64,000 nt of DNA from Lepisosteus oculatus (taxonomy: Eukaryota > Chordata > Actinopteri > Semionotiformes > Lepisosteidae): positions 46,890,976-46,954,975 of the forward strand of contig NC_090709.1 of assembly GCF_040954835.1 (NCBI RefSeq), in the 5' to 3' direction. The notes under the pieces were generated by a model, which searched no databases, was not told the origin of the DNA, and saw only the letters and a list, made by a program, of their open reading frames with translations. This document shows, in pieces, positions 12,760 to 24,779 of the stretch. A program made the translations under genes and the position numbers. How positions within the stretch are numbered: position 1 is the stretch's first letter; every line of letters starts with the position of its first letter.

Positions 12760-13771
12760 GGTGCTTCTGTCGAGACCCCCTTTCAGCTGGCTTCAGACGA
12801 AAGGGAGGGAACTCCTTTTTGGCAGTCTCTCGAGAAACTAAGCAAAGTGTTTAAAGATACTTTCTCAGCTTGACATCAAGGCACAAAACAAAAACCTTCT
12901 TGCGTCCTCTCAACCCAAAAGCGCTTTGCCACTTTTTGCGTTATGCAGGGAACGACGTCTGCCCAGATCACTTTTGTGTCAATGCAAATCGTAGTGTGCC
13001 CTCCGTTTTAATGTTGGCTGTGCTGGCGTGCTGCTTCTGTCTGTGAAACTTGAATGTTCTGCTTCTTCACATCAAATCATCGGCGGGGGTTGAGCTTGTT
13101 AAATCTTTGCGCATAGCGCTCCTTTGGAAGTACTTTGTCCAAGTTCAAAAGCGATCGTGGGATTTACTTCATGCGTGCCAAAAAGCATGCCTCGCACGAC
13201 AGATTTAAATGGGGAATGGAGCCTGCTTCTTGCTGTTTTTCCTGTGGTTGCAGTTACAAAGTTGATCGTGCTTTCACATTCTGTTAACAGTATTCACTGG
13301 CTGAGCTTTATCAGTTGGTTCGTAAAGGAATCTCTGCTTCGGTTCCAGAAAAGTCATCTGTGGTGTGTTTTTTTCCGTGCCCATGGCAGTCTTTTAAAGC
13401 TGGTAGTAGTGGCGGCGAAGTTAATTTTTTATCCTCTTTAAAAGAATAAGGACGGGCTGGGGCGAGCTCCATTTACCACTCTTTCAGCTAACCGCCGAAC
13501 TCCCGAACTGATTACACTGCAGAGCCACAGGCGCCTCGCTTTTCTCCATTCTCTGGGTCAGGGTGAAAAAAAACTTGCTGGTATTAGCTGGCCTGCTGGG
13601 AGCACCTCTTCTTCACTGATAAGCAAGATTTGTGTTTCATCTTTCTCAAGCTGTATAGATTTCTTTCAAAACAAGTTGTTCCAGAAAGGAAACGAACACT
13701 TGCATTCACCTGAATTAAAAGGCATGGGATTTGCCCGTAAGGATAAATTCTGTACAGTAAGACAGGAAGAA

Positions 13772-13845
13772 AGGCACCGCTGGGAATCGGACCCAGGATC
13801 TCCTGTTTACTAGACAGGCACTTTAGCCAACTAAGCCACGGCGCC
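13772..13845 (-). tRNA. tRNA-Thr(AGT), unit 5
   Basis: 74 bases, stems paired apart from the G10:U25 wobble. T-loop TCCGATT with C55. Confidence 0.85.
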
Positions 13846-15523
13846 GGCAAAGTGCTGTCCTTTGACAGCCACATGGACACGTCTCAACTGCTCTGAGACA
13901 TCTGCATTCGGTGTGCACGGAGCCTGCTCGCCTTGCAAGTTTCCTCATTTACATGCGATAGCTCCACCACTAAGAGAAAGGATGAGAAATGGCTTTTATC
14001 TGGCACTTTTCATGTCAGAGGATCTCAATCTGCTTTCCGTGTACAAGAGGCTGTCCAACTCATGTAGCTAAAGACGTAGACGACAGTGCTCCACTGAAAT
14101 CTTGATCTCACAACCCTCGGCATGACTCCTCTGTGTTCTGCTTTAGACAAAGTGGGGAAAAGACTTCTTTCATCACACGTTTTGCACTGTTTACGGTGTT
14201 TGCAGTGCTCTTTCTTAAATGAAAACCAGGAATCGGCACCATATGAGGTGAGACTAGATAATATTAGATCAAGTAGCCTCGCCATTCCATGCGTGACGTG
14301 CGCAAAGTGTAATTCCTGTCTTTATAGTGTGCTTGTTAGAGACTTAGCTGGCACCCAGAGCGCTTTAAATCCGGGAGTCAGCAGCCCAAGACAATAGAGC
14401 TTCCTTCGTCTATGTTTTTTGCGTGAAGGGGGAAACCATGCGTGTGCTGCAAACGATCTTAGTATCGAAGTGCCGTCCCACATAACCGATCCGAACAATC
14501 TGCTTTACAGAGGAGCACTGCCGGAGCTTATCGTTGGCAAACTGAAGACCAGGCTGACCTCTTCTGTGACTCTTGAACACTGAGTCTCAAGGTTGTGAAT
14601 TCAAGCTCCACGCTGGCGGGAAATTCCATAGGTAATGATCACATTTTCTTGCATGCTAATCAAAAGAAATATTAAGAAACTTTTCCCGATACCAGTTTTT
14701 TACAAAAGTAAAGGCACACGGCACATGTGTGCCACATCACGTCCGAGTTTAGTGACAACTACCTCAGAGATTGTAAGCTGGGTAGTTTCAGATCAGATCA
14801 CTTTTTTTATCAAAGGTTCAAGCAAACCCGAATACTTTTGCAAGAGACATTTCAGAATCCCAGTCAAATCCAGTAAGATTGCTGGATCCTTTGAACTCGA
14901 CTGAACTATAGCACAGATCTGCAGTCCACCATTAGAATACTGTGGGTGTGTTGTATAAGACATACCGCCCAAAATAGTTCTAAAACAGGAGAAGCATCCT
15001 CGTTTAGGAATGTGGTATAAAGTGAAATGGTCTGGGAAGAGTCCTACGTTTGAACAGTTCAAAATAGACGTAAAGGGGTATTTACGGACTCTTTCGAAAT
15101 GTAAGAACGAGCTGTGCGGACCTTATCTTTATTTACCTTGTGTAATCGTTTTTCATAAAGTGTAATTGTATTATAGCATGTGCCCCTGACGATTGTCTTG
15201 ATATGTTATATGTGCTCTTGTTTGTATTGTATGTAGTTTTGTTGTTCAAATAAAACGTAAAAGACACAACTTTCCGGATGCGGCTGCTGTAAAAATAAAA
15301 TGACATCAAGGGTGCTGTACGCAGAGGTCTGAAACCTGCTCCACAGAAGATCTTTATCCAGAGGTGTTAAAGAAGTCGAGATCTCGCCATGAGAGGGGAA
15401 GCATCTCAGAAAAAGCAGGTGCAGTCGGTTCCACGGTCATAACGCCACTAATTCGGGCGACAAGAGCAAAACCCACCCGGCTTCCTCCGGGCAAGTAATG
15501 AGACAAAGAGACAACGCACAGCG

Positions 15524-15605
15524 GGTAGCGTGGCCGAGCGGTCTAAGGCGCTGGATTAAGGCTCCAGTCTCTTCGGGGGCGTGGGTTCAAATCCCACCGC
15601 TGCCA
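15524..15605 (+). tRNA. tRNA-Leu(AAG), unit 5, intact-looking
   Basis: 82 bases, every stem paired, anticodon AAG. T-loop TTCAAAT keeps a purine at position 57, so the B box is acceptable. With unit 6 it is the best candidate for a functional gene in the array. Confidence 0.9.
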
Positions 15606-16612
15606 GGTGCTTCTGTCGAGACTCCCTTTCAGCTGGCTTCAGACGAAGGGAACTGCTTTTTGGCAGTCTCTCGAGAAACTAAGCAAAGTGTTTAAAGATA
15701 CTTTCTCAGCTTGACACCAAGGCACAAAACAAAAACCTTCTTGCGTCCTCTCAACCCAAAAGCGCTTTGCCACTTTTTGCGTTATGCAGGGAACGACGTC
15801 TGCCCAGATCACTTTTGTGTCAATGCAAATCGTAGTGTGCCCTCCGTTTTAATGTTGGCTGTGCTGGCGTGCTGCTTCTGTCTGTGAAACTTGAATGTTC
15901 TGCTTCTTCACACCAAATCGTCGGCGGGGGTTGAACTTGTTAAATCTTTGCGCATAGCGCTCCTTTGGAAGTACTTTGTCCAAGTTCAAAAGCGATCGTG
16001 GGATTTACTTCATGCGTGCCAAAAAGCATGCCTCGCACGACAGATTTAAATGGGGAATGGAGCCTGCTTCTTGCTGTTTTTCCTGTGGTTGCAGTTACAA
16101 AGTTGATCGTGCTTTCACATTCTGTTAACAGTATTCACTGGCTGAGCTTTATCAGTTGGTTCGTAAAGGAATCTCTGCTTCGGTTCCAGAAAAGTCATCT
16201 GTGGTGTGTTTTTTTCCGTGCCCATGGCAGTCTTTTAAAGCTGGTAGTAGTGGCGGCGAAGTTAATTTTTTATCCTCTTTAAAAGAATAAGGACGGGCTG
16301 GGGCGAGCTCCATTTACCACTCTTTCAGCTAACCGCCGAACTCCCGAACTGATTACACTGCAGAGCCACAGGCGCCTCGCTTTTCCCCATTCTCTGGGTC
16401 AGGGTGAAAAAAAACTTGCTGGTATTAGCTGGCCTGCTGGGAGCACCTCTTCTTCACTGATAAGCAAGATTTGTGTTTCATCTTTCTCAAGCTGTATAGA
16501 TTTCTTTCAAAACAAGTTGTTCCAGAAAGGAAACGAACACTTGCATTCACCTGAATTAAAAGGCATGGGATTTGCCCGTAAGGATAAATTCTGTACAGTA
16601 AGACAGGAAGAA

Positions 16613-16686
16613 AGGCACCGCTGGGAATCGGACCCAGGACCTCCTGTTTACTAGACAGGCACTTTAGCCAACTAAGCCACGGCGCC
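16613..16686 (-). tRNA. tRNA-Thr(AGT), unit 6
   Basis: 74 bases, same form as unit 5 plus an A-to-G change in the variable loop. T-loop TCCGATT with C55. Confidence 0.85.
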
Positions 16687-18364
16687 GGCAAAGTGCTGTC
16701 CTTTGACAGCCACATGGACACGTCTCAACTGCTCTGAGACATCTGCATTCGGTGTGCACGGAGCCTGCTCGCCTTGCAAGTTTCCTCATTTACATGCGAT
16801 AGCTCCACCACTAAGAGAAAGGATGAGAAATGGCTTTTATCTGGCACTTTTCATGTCAGAGGATCTCAATCTGCTTTCCGTGTACAAGAGGCTGTCCAAC
16901 TCATGTAGCTAAAGACGTAGACGACAGTGCTCCACTGAAATCTTGATCTCACAACCCTCGGCATGACTCCTCTGTGTTCTGCTTTAGACAAAGTGGGGAA
17001 AAGACTTCTTTCATCACACGTTTTGCACTGTTTACGGTGTTTGCAGTGCTCTTTCTTAAATGAAAACCAGGAATCGGCACCATATGAGGTGAGACTAGAT
17101 AATATTGGAACAAGTAGCCTCGCCATTCCATGCGTGACGTGAGCAAAGTGTAATTCCTGTCTTTATAGTGTGCTTGTTAGAGACTTAGCTGGCACCCAGA
17201 GCGCTTTAAATCCGGGAGTCAGCAGCCCAAGACAATAGAGCTTCCTTCGTCTATGTTTTTTGCGTGAAGGGGGAAACCATGCGTGTGCTGCAAACGATCT
17301 TAGTATCGAAGTGCCGTCCCACATAACCGATCCGAACAATCTGCTTTACAGAGGAGCACTGCCGGAGCTTATCGTTGGCAAACTGAAGACCAGGCTGACC
17401 TCTTCTGTGACTCTTGAACACTGAGTCTCAAGGTTGTGAATTCAAGCTCCACGCTGGCGGGAAATTCCATAGGTAATGATCACATTTTCTTGCATGCTAA
17501 TCAAAAGAAATATTAAGAAACTTTTCCCGATACCAGTTTTTTACAAAAGTAAAGGCACACGGCACATGTGTGCCACATCACGTCCGAGTTTAGTGACAAC
17601 TACCTCAGAGATTGTAAGCTGGGTAGTTTCAGATCAGATCACTTTTTTTATCAAAGGTTCAAGCAAACCCGAATACTTTTGCAAGAGACATTTCAGAATC
17701 CCAGTCAAATCCAGTAAGATTGCTGGATCCTTTGAACTCGACTGAACTATAGCACAGATCTGCAGTCCACCATTAGAATACTGTGGGTGTGTTGTATAAG
17801 ACATACCGCCCAAAATAGTTCTAAAACAGGAGAAGCATCCTCGTTTAGGAATGTGGTATAAAGTGAAATGGTCTGGGAAGAGTCCTACGTTTGAACAGTT
17901 CAAAATAGACGTAAAGGGGTATTTACGGACTCTTTCGAAATGTAAGAACGAGCTGTGCGGACCTTATCTTTATTTACCTTGTGTAATCGTTTTTCATAAA
18001 GTGTAATTGTATTATAGCATGTGCCCCTGACGATTGTCTTGATACGTTATATGTGCTCTTGTTTGTATTGTATGTAGTTTTGTTGTTCAAATAAAACGTA
18101 AAAGACACAACTTTCCGGATGCGGCTGCTGTAAAAATAAAATGACATCAAGGGTGCTGTACGCAGAGGTCTGAAACCTGCTCCACAGAAGATCTTTATCC
18201 AGAGGTGTTAAAGAAGTCGAGATCTCGCCATGAGAGGGGAAGCATCTCAGAAAAAGCAGGTGCAGTCGGTTCCACGGTCATAACGCCACTAATTCGGGCG
18301 ACAAGAGCAAAACCCACCCGGCTTCCTCCGGGCAAGTAATGAGACAAAGAGACAACGCACAGCG

Positions 18365-18446
18365 GGTAGCGTGGCCGAGCGGTCTAAGGCGCTGGATTAA
18401 GGCTCCAGTCTCTTCGGGGGCGTGGGTTCAAATCCCACCGCTGCCA
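18365..18446 (+). tRNA. tRNA-Leu(AAG), unit 6, intact-looking
   Basis: 82 bases, the same gene sequence as unit 5, all stems paired, T-loop TTCAAAT. Confidence 0.9.
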
Positions 18447-19455
18447 GGTGCTTCTGTCGAGACTCCCTTTCAGCTGGCTTCAGACGAAGGGAACTGCTTT
18501 TTGGCAGTCTCTCGAGAAACTAAGCAAAGTGTTTAAAGATACTTTCTCAGCTTGACATCAAGGCACAAAACAAAAACCTTCTTGCGTCCTCTCAACCCAA
18601 AAGCGCTTTGCCACTTTTTGCGTTATGCAGGGAACGACGTCTGCCCAGATCACTTTTGTGTCAATGCAAATCGTTGTGTGCCCTGCGTTTTAATTTTGGC
18701 TGTGCTGGCGTGCTGCTTCTGTCTGTGAAACTTGAATGTTCTGCTTCTTCACACCAAATCGTCGGCGGGGGTTGAGCTTGTTAAATCTTTGCGCATAGCG
18801 CTCCTTTGGAAGTACTTTGTCCAAGTTCAAAAGCAATCGTGGGATTTACTTCATGCGTGCCAAAAAGCATGCCTCGCACGACAGATTTAAATGGGGAATG
18901 GAGCCTGCTTCTTGCTGTTTTTCCTGTGGTTGCAGTTACAAAGTTGATCGTGCTTTCACATTCTGTGAACAGTATTCACTGGCTGAGCTTTATCAGTTGG
19001 TTCGTAAAGGAATCTCTGCTTCGGTTCCAGAAAAGTCATCTGTAGTGTGTTTTTTTCCGTGCCCATGGCAGTCTTTTAAAGCTGGTAGTAATGGCGGCGA
19101 AGTTAATTTTTTATCCTCTTTAAAAGAATAAGGACGGGCTGGGGCGAGCTCCATTTACCACTCTTTCAGCTAACCGCCGAACTCACGAACTGATTACACT
19201 GCAGAGCCACAGGCGCCTCGCTTTTCTCCATTCTCTGGGTTAGGGTGAAAAAAAAACTTTGCTGGTATTAGCTGGCCTGCTGGGAGTACCTCTTCTTCAC
19301 TGATAAGCAAGATTTGTGTTTCATCTTTCGCAAGCTGTATAGATTTCTTTCAAAACAAGTTGTTCCAGAAAGGAAACGAACACTTGCATTCACCTGAATT
19401 AAAAGGCATGGGATTTGCCCATAAGGATAAATTCTGTACAGTAAGACAGGAAGAA

Positions 19456-19529
19456 AGGCACCGCTGGGAATCGGACCCAGGATCTCCTGTTTACTAGACA
19501 GGCGCTTTAGCCAACTAAGCCACGGCGCC
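19456..19529 (-). tRNA. tRNA-Thr(AGT), unit 7
   Basis: 74 bases, canonical D stem (C25 present), T-loop TCCGATT with C55. Confidence 0.87.
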
Positions 19530-21204
19530 GGCAAAGTGCTGTCCTTTGACAGCCACTTGGACACGTCTCAACTGCTCTGAGACATCTGCGTTCGGTGTGC
19601 ACCGAGCCTGCTCGCCTTGCAAGTTGCCTCATTTACATGCGATAGTTCCACCACTAAGAGAAAGGATGAGAAATGGCTTTTATCTGTCACTTTTCATGTC
19701 AGAGGATCTCAATCTGCTTTCCCTGTACAAGAGGATGTCCAACTCATGTAGCTAAAGACGTAGACGACAGTGCTCCACTGAAATCTTGATCTCACAACCC
19801 TCGGCATGACTCCGCTGTGTTCTGCTTTAGACAAAGGGGGGAAAAGACTTCTTTCATCACACGTTTTGCACTGTTTACGGAGTTTGCAGTGCTCTTTCTT
19901 AAATGAAAACCAGGAATCGGCACCATATAAGGTGAGACTAGATAATATTGGAACAAGTAGCCTCGCCATTCCATGCCTGACGTGAGCAAAGTGTAATTCC
20001 TGTCTTTATAGTGTGCTTGTTAGAGACATAGTTGCACCCAGAGCGCTTTAAATCCGGGAGACAGCAGCCCAAGACAAGAGAGTTTCCTTCGTCTATGTTT
20101 TTTGCGTGAAGGGGGAACATGCGTGTGCTGCAAACGATCTTAGTATCGAAGTGCCGTCCCACATAACCGATCCGAACAATCTGCTTTACAGAGGAGCACT
20201 GCCGGAGCTTATCGTTGGCAAACTGAAGACCAGGCTGACCTCTTCTGTGACTCTTGAACACTGAGTCTCAAGGTTGTGAATTCAAGCTCGACGCTGGCAG
20301 GAAATTCCATAGGTAATGATCACATTTTCTTGCATGCTAATCAAAAGAAATATTAAGAAACTTTTCCCGATACCAGTTTTTTACAAAAGTAAAGGCACAC
20401 GGCACATGTGTGCCACATCACGTCCGAGTTTAGTGACAACTACCTCAGAGATTGTAAGCTGGGTAGTTTCAGATCAGATCACTTTTTTTATCAAAGGTTC
20501 AAGCAAACCCGAATACTTTTGCAAGAGACATTTCAGAATCCCAGTCAAATCCAGTAAGATTGCTGGATCCTTTGAACTCGACTGAACTATAGCACAGATC
20601 TGCAGTCCACCATTAGAATACTGTGGGTGTGTTGTATAAGCCATACCGCCCAAAATAGTTCTAAAACAGGAGAAGCATCCTCGTTTAGGAATGTGGTATA
20701 AAGTGAAATGGTCTGGGAAGAGTACTACGTTTGAACAGTTCAAAATAGACGTAAAGGGGTATTTACGGACTCTTTCGAAATGTAAGAACGAGCTGTGCGG
20801 ACCTTATCTTTATTTACCTTGTGTAATCGTTTTTCATAAAGTGTAATTGTATTACAGCATGTGCCCCTGACGATTTTCTTGATACGTTATATGTGCTCTT
20901 GTTTGTATTGTATGTAGTTTTGTTGTTCAAATAAAACGTAAAGGACACAACTTTCCGGATGCGGCTGCTGTAAAAATAAAATGACATCAAGGGTGCTGTA
21001 CGCAGAGGTCTGAAACCTGCTCCACAGAAGATCTTTATCCAGAGGTGTTAAAGAAGTCGAGATCTCGCCATGAGAGGGGAAGCATCTCAGAAAAAGCAGG
21101 TGCAGTCGGTTCCACGGTCATAACGCCACTAATTCGGGCGACAAGAGCAAAACCCACCCGGCTTCCTGCGGGCAAGTAATGAGACAAAAAAAGAGGGCCC
21201 AGTG

Positions 21205-21286
21205 GGTAGCGTGGCCGAGCGGTCTAAGGCGCTGGATTAAGGCTCCAGTCTCTTTGGGGGTGTGGGCTTGAATCCCACTGCTGCTA
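21205..21286 (+). tRNA. tRNA-Leu(AAG)-like, unit 7, decaying
   Basis: 82 bases, anticodon AAG. T54 is changed to C (T-loop CTTGAAT) and the 3' acceptor strand reads TGCTGCT, leaving wobble pairs at both ends of the stem. The array similarity drops sharply just after this gene. Confidence 0.7.
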
Positions 21287-22200
21287 GGAGTTTTTGTGTT
21301 ACAACCACCAAATGGAGCAATGTGTTAAAAGCTACTTTATCAGCTTAACATCAAAGCAGGGAGAAAAAAGTGTTTCTTCTTCTCAACACAATTTATCGTT
21401 TCCACCTTCAGCAGGGAAGTTTGTCTACCAAGATCACTTTTGAGTCAGTGCAAATCACAGTGCGCCCTCAATTTTAATGTCGGTTGTGCTCCTTTTATCT
21501 GTGAAACGTTAATGTTCTGCATTTTCAAGTCGAGTCATCCTCAGGGGTAGAGCTGATTATGTCTTTCTGCATAGCGCTCCATCAGAAATAACTTGTCTAA
21601 GTCCAAAAGAGATTGTGGGTTTCACTTCAAGCAATCACAAAGCATACCTCACATGTCAGATCTAAATTGGGAATTTGTTGGTTACGAAGCTGAACGTTTG
21701 TCCATGTTCTGCTAGAGTATCCACTGGCTTGCCTTTATAAGCAGTCTTGGAAAGATAAGCTGTGCTTCATCTCAGGAAAAATCATCAGTACTGTCATTTT
21801 ATTCTGTGTGTATGGCAGTTATTTAAAGTATATAAAAATCACGAGTTCATAGACTTATCCAAATATCAACGGGACCTTGTAAACCTGTCAGAAGAATTCC
21901 TTCAATCCAATAGTTTCACTCCAGGGACAAGGCAGGGAAACATAGAGAATTCTTATTTAAAGACAACATCCGTATTGGATTGTATGTAAGCAGGCACCAC
22001 TCAGAATTCCTAATATGATTTTGAATTCAGTTTTGCAGTGCTTTAGTGCTTTACTACTTTCAGAGAGTCCTTTATTGACCTTGCTGAAGCAGAGAAGCGA
22101 CATAATCACAATTGTGACCAGTTTTTCTGCTGTTTCTGGTTAATACTGATTATTATTTTGTATTTTGATTAGTATTTTTCGTAGCGTTCTTCCTCAGCTT
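21287..22200 (+). repeat. Diverged copy of the array unit downstream of tRNA-Leu
   Basis: It can be lined up with the post-tRNA-Leu part of the standard unit (for example 12760-13500): shared landmarks are the CAGATCACTTTTG-like, GTGCAAATC-like and GCATAGCGCTCC stretches in the same order, with many substitutions and indels. It is an older copy than the seven array units. I see no gene in it. Confidence 0.75.
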
Positions 22201-22477
22201 TTTAGTTAATTGGTGAGCAAGAACCACTGAGAACGAGTCTGAATCAATCAAGAACAGATATGGTACTGCTGTCCTGTGTATTACTGCTTCATCCTAATTG
22301 AGCTTTTCAGTGTTGAAGAAGACGTTTCCAATTTCGATTGCTGGTTTCAGAGGATGTGCTACAAGATCACAGATTCATTTGAAAAGATTTGGAGATGCAT
22401 TGGCTGGGATTCAAACCTGGCACAATTGCATGAAGGCACCTATACTCAGCAACGAGAGGAAAGGAGAAGGGGCCAGA

Positions 22478-22559
22478 GGTAGTGTGGCTGAATGGTCTAA
22501 TATGCTGGATTTTAGGCTCCACTCTCTCAGGGGCATGGGTTTAAATCCCACTACTGCCC
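22478..22559 (+). pseudogene. tRNA-Leu-like pseudogene in D1
   Basis: 82 bases lining up end to end with tRNA-Leu (GGTAGTGTGGCTGAATGG start, CCCACTACTGCC end). The anticodon loop reads TTTTAGGC, one T longer than the tRNA-Leu(TAG) loop, and the D arm is decayed (TAATATG for TAAGGCG). Not expected to be functional. Confidence 0.7.
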
Positions 22560-22649
22560 AATGTTTCAAGACCTTACTTCCTGTGATTTGTAATATGGTC
22601 AGTAAAAGCACTTTATGTAAGTATCTCTTATGTCAGCGCTACAAGTCAC

Positions 22650-22691
22650 TTACTGCTCCACAGGTCCGGGGTTCAATCCCTGGCATCTTCA
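22650..22691 (+). pseudogene. tRNA-like 3' half
   Basis: A T-arm-like hairpin (CGGGG, loop TTCAATC, CCTGG) followed by a short 3' arm, with no recognisable 5' half. It lies in the part of D1 missing from D2. The parent tRNA cannot be named. Confidence 0.35.
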
Positions 22692-24482
22692 GGTGTTTTA
22701 TATAACTGTACTCACATTGAAATCTTCTGTTGAGTGAGAACTCTTTGCTCGTGTTCATAGAGAGCCAGGTTTACCTTTTGAATCTCACCCGGGATTTCCT
22801 GAGAGATGATTCAGCGAGCGAGTCCTCCCTCTGGACTCCGCACTGAGCTGAAAGCTGTACGAATTCCTCACTGTGTGTCCTGTACTGTTACAGGTGGTCC
22901 AGCGTAAATGTGCAGCACAGTGATATGAACAACTTGAACTTTTTCTGTATGTGAAGGAAAATGCAAAAGAGCATGTAAAGTATTGATCATATAAAATATC
23001 CATGGTACAACTCGATAAAAAACTGAAGCAAAAAACAGCGACTTTTGATGATTACAAGAGATTCAAGAAACACAACCGTCCGCAGATGGGTTCGGATCCT
23101 GAATGCTTAAGTCAAAAGAACAAAAGCGAAGTAAACTCTCTTCATTGTCTTATAGTTTATGTAATAAAACAATTTTTTACTTTCTTTATAATTTCTTACT
23201 GTTGATAGACGATTTATTGAATTTTAACAGAATCACAATTACAAATATTTGGGGTTAAACTGTTATTCACATACTCTAACAAAGAGAAACGTTAGTGTCT
23301 TCCGGGGTGTGAGCCAATTTCTCAAAACATTAAAAAATAAGTTATAGAAATTGAATTGTACTTTTTAGGCTTGCATAGTCTTATTCATATTTCAGTAAGC
23401 CTTTTCTTCTGTAGTAATTTCATTTGATATTAAAATTAGTCCTGATTTACAAGAATTTTGTAATAAGTTTCAGTTTAGGAAAATCGTGCCCAGAAGCTAC
23501 CAAAACTGGTAATGTTCACATAATGTGTAATGCCAAAGCAACAGTTGGGGTGGGAAACAAAAGGCATTTCTTGGTATGAATCCTAAAACTTCATAGATGG
23601 CGTTCTAGGACTTCTTGCTTCAGATAAAGCTGTCAATACATCATAGATTTCTACTCAATCAATATTAGCAGTGTTATCACTACCGAACACTAAATATAGA
23701 TCCTGGCAATAATTCATGAGTTGTTTGTAAGAAAATTGTTTATGGTTTTTTTTTTACATATTTTCAATACCAGACAAAAAGTCGAAAGTTTCAATTTCAT
23801 GCAACTGATGAAATCTCTCTTCAATGGAAGTTATCAGTACAGTACATCCAAAATACTGCGGAATCAATCAAATTTACATGTTTCTTGTGGATCCAGAAGA
23901 TCATTTTGAGACTCAAAACATGCCTGTCTTTTCTTTTTTCGAGGACGAAGGAGTAGCAGCAGGAGTAGCAGTTATGGCAAGAACGTGTTTAGAGTTCAGC
24001 ACTTCTCATTTCTAATGCAGAGCCATCGACTCGGAAAGCACCGCCCGCGATAAAAAAAATTGCAGAATTGGTCTGTTCATGCTGCCTACACGCTTTGAAT
24101 TGCTGGCATTTTCTGCAAGCGTTCCTTTTTGAGGGTTCATGAAATTCCTCACATTTGAGCCAACACTAAAATATTTCATTCGGGGTCGCCTAATTTATAG
24201 TGCAAACCAAATCTACAGGGGAATGCTGTGGCACATGAAGCCGTTTGTTATTCTGTTGTGAGGTGTGAGGGGCGGAATGCAAATCCAGTTGGTGAATAGA
24301 AAATGAAACAGGAGTCACTTCTTGAGCTACGAATTCCAAAAAGTATGAAAACCTGTGCATTTTAACAGTGCAGAATACTCACAAATTGCACTGAGTTGCT
24401 TGCTTTCTTCTGCTGCTTTTATATTTCAGTCATTCACTGTCAGCTAGCACTGGAACAATTCAAGAGAGCTAAAAGCAGAAGC

Positions 24483-24595
24483 TGTCAGGAGTGGGATTTG
24501 AACCCACGCCTCCATTTGGAGACCAGAACACCCAAGCCAGCTGGAAAGACACATGTCCTTGAGTCTGGCGCCTTAGACCACTCGGCCACCCTGAC
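24483..24595 (-). tRNA. tRNA-Leu(CAA) with intron, arm 1 copy
   Basis: 113 bases on the minus strand. It starts GTCAGGGTGGCCGAGTGG, has anticodon CAA followed by an intron of about 30 bases in the standard position after base 37, then the long variable arm CTCCAAATGGAG, T-loop TTCAAAT and TGACA end. Vertebrate tRNA-Leu(CAA) genes characteristically carry an intron here. All stems pair; this copy looks functional. Confidence 0.9.
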
Positions 24596-24779
24596 AAGCA
24601 AGAGCAAGTGGTGTGCTGAATGCACCAGTAGTTGACTAAACTGAGTTTCTTCCCTGAAATGATTTGCTTGCGAAGAGCCAAGTTGCCTTGAATGGATCTT
24701 GGAAATCAAATATACGGATGGATTGTTATTCGGTTGTGAGTTTTGAGGGGCGTATTATAAATTGAGTTGGTGAAAAGGC

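Larger units (their letters stand above)
2371..21286. repeat. Tandem array of about seven 2.84-kb units carrying tRNA-Thr and tRNA-Leu
   Basis: Units begin at 2371, 5217, 8063, 10909, 13754, 16595 and 19438, giving lengths of 2846, 2846, 2846, 2845, 2841 and 2843. The last is complete only to its tRNA-Leu at 21286, beyond which the sequence diverges. Each unit holds one tRNA-Thr(AGT) about 20 bases in, on the minus strand, and one tRNA-Leu(AAG) about 1.75 kb in, on the plus strand. Open frames repeated in every unit (for example 2606-2839 or 4599-4910) change frame or break between units and match no family I know, so I treat the remainder as non-coding. Units 5 and 6 share many private variants (for example at 13862-14140 and 16703-16981), so they duplicated or converted recently. 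Units 1-3 share other variants. Confidence 0.95.
22203..23745 (+). repeat. Direct duplication block D1
   Basis: It matches 27066-28400 in the same orientation, starting at the shared GGTGAGCAAGAACCACTGAG stretch. The second copy lacks about 240 bases present here (around 22640-22860). The block holds a tRNA-Leu-like pseudogene and otherwise AT-rich sequence with no supported gene. Confidence 0.85.

Noticed and set aside
2606-20743. Short open frames recurring in every array unit (60-107 residues, both strands)
   Set aside because: They recur because the DNA is duplicated. They lose frame or start between units, overlap each other on both strands, and match no protein family I know.
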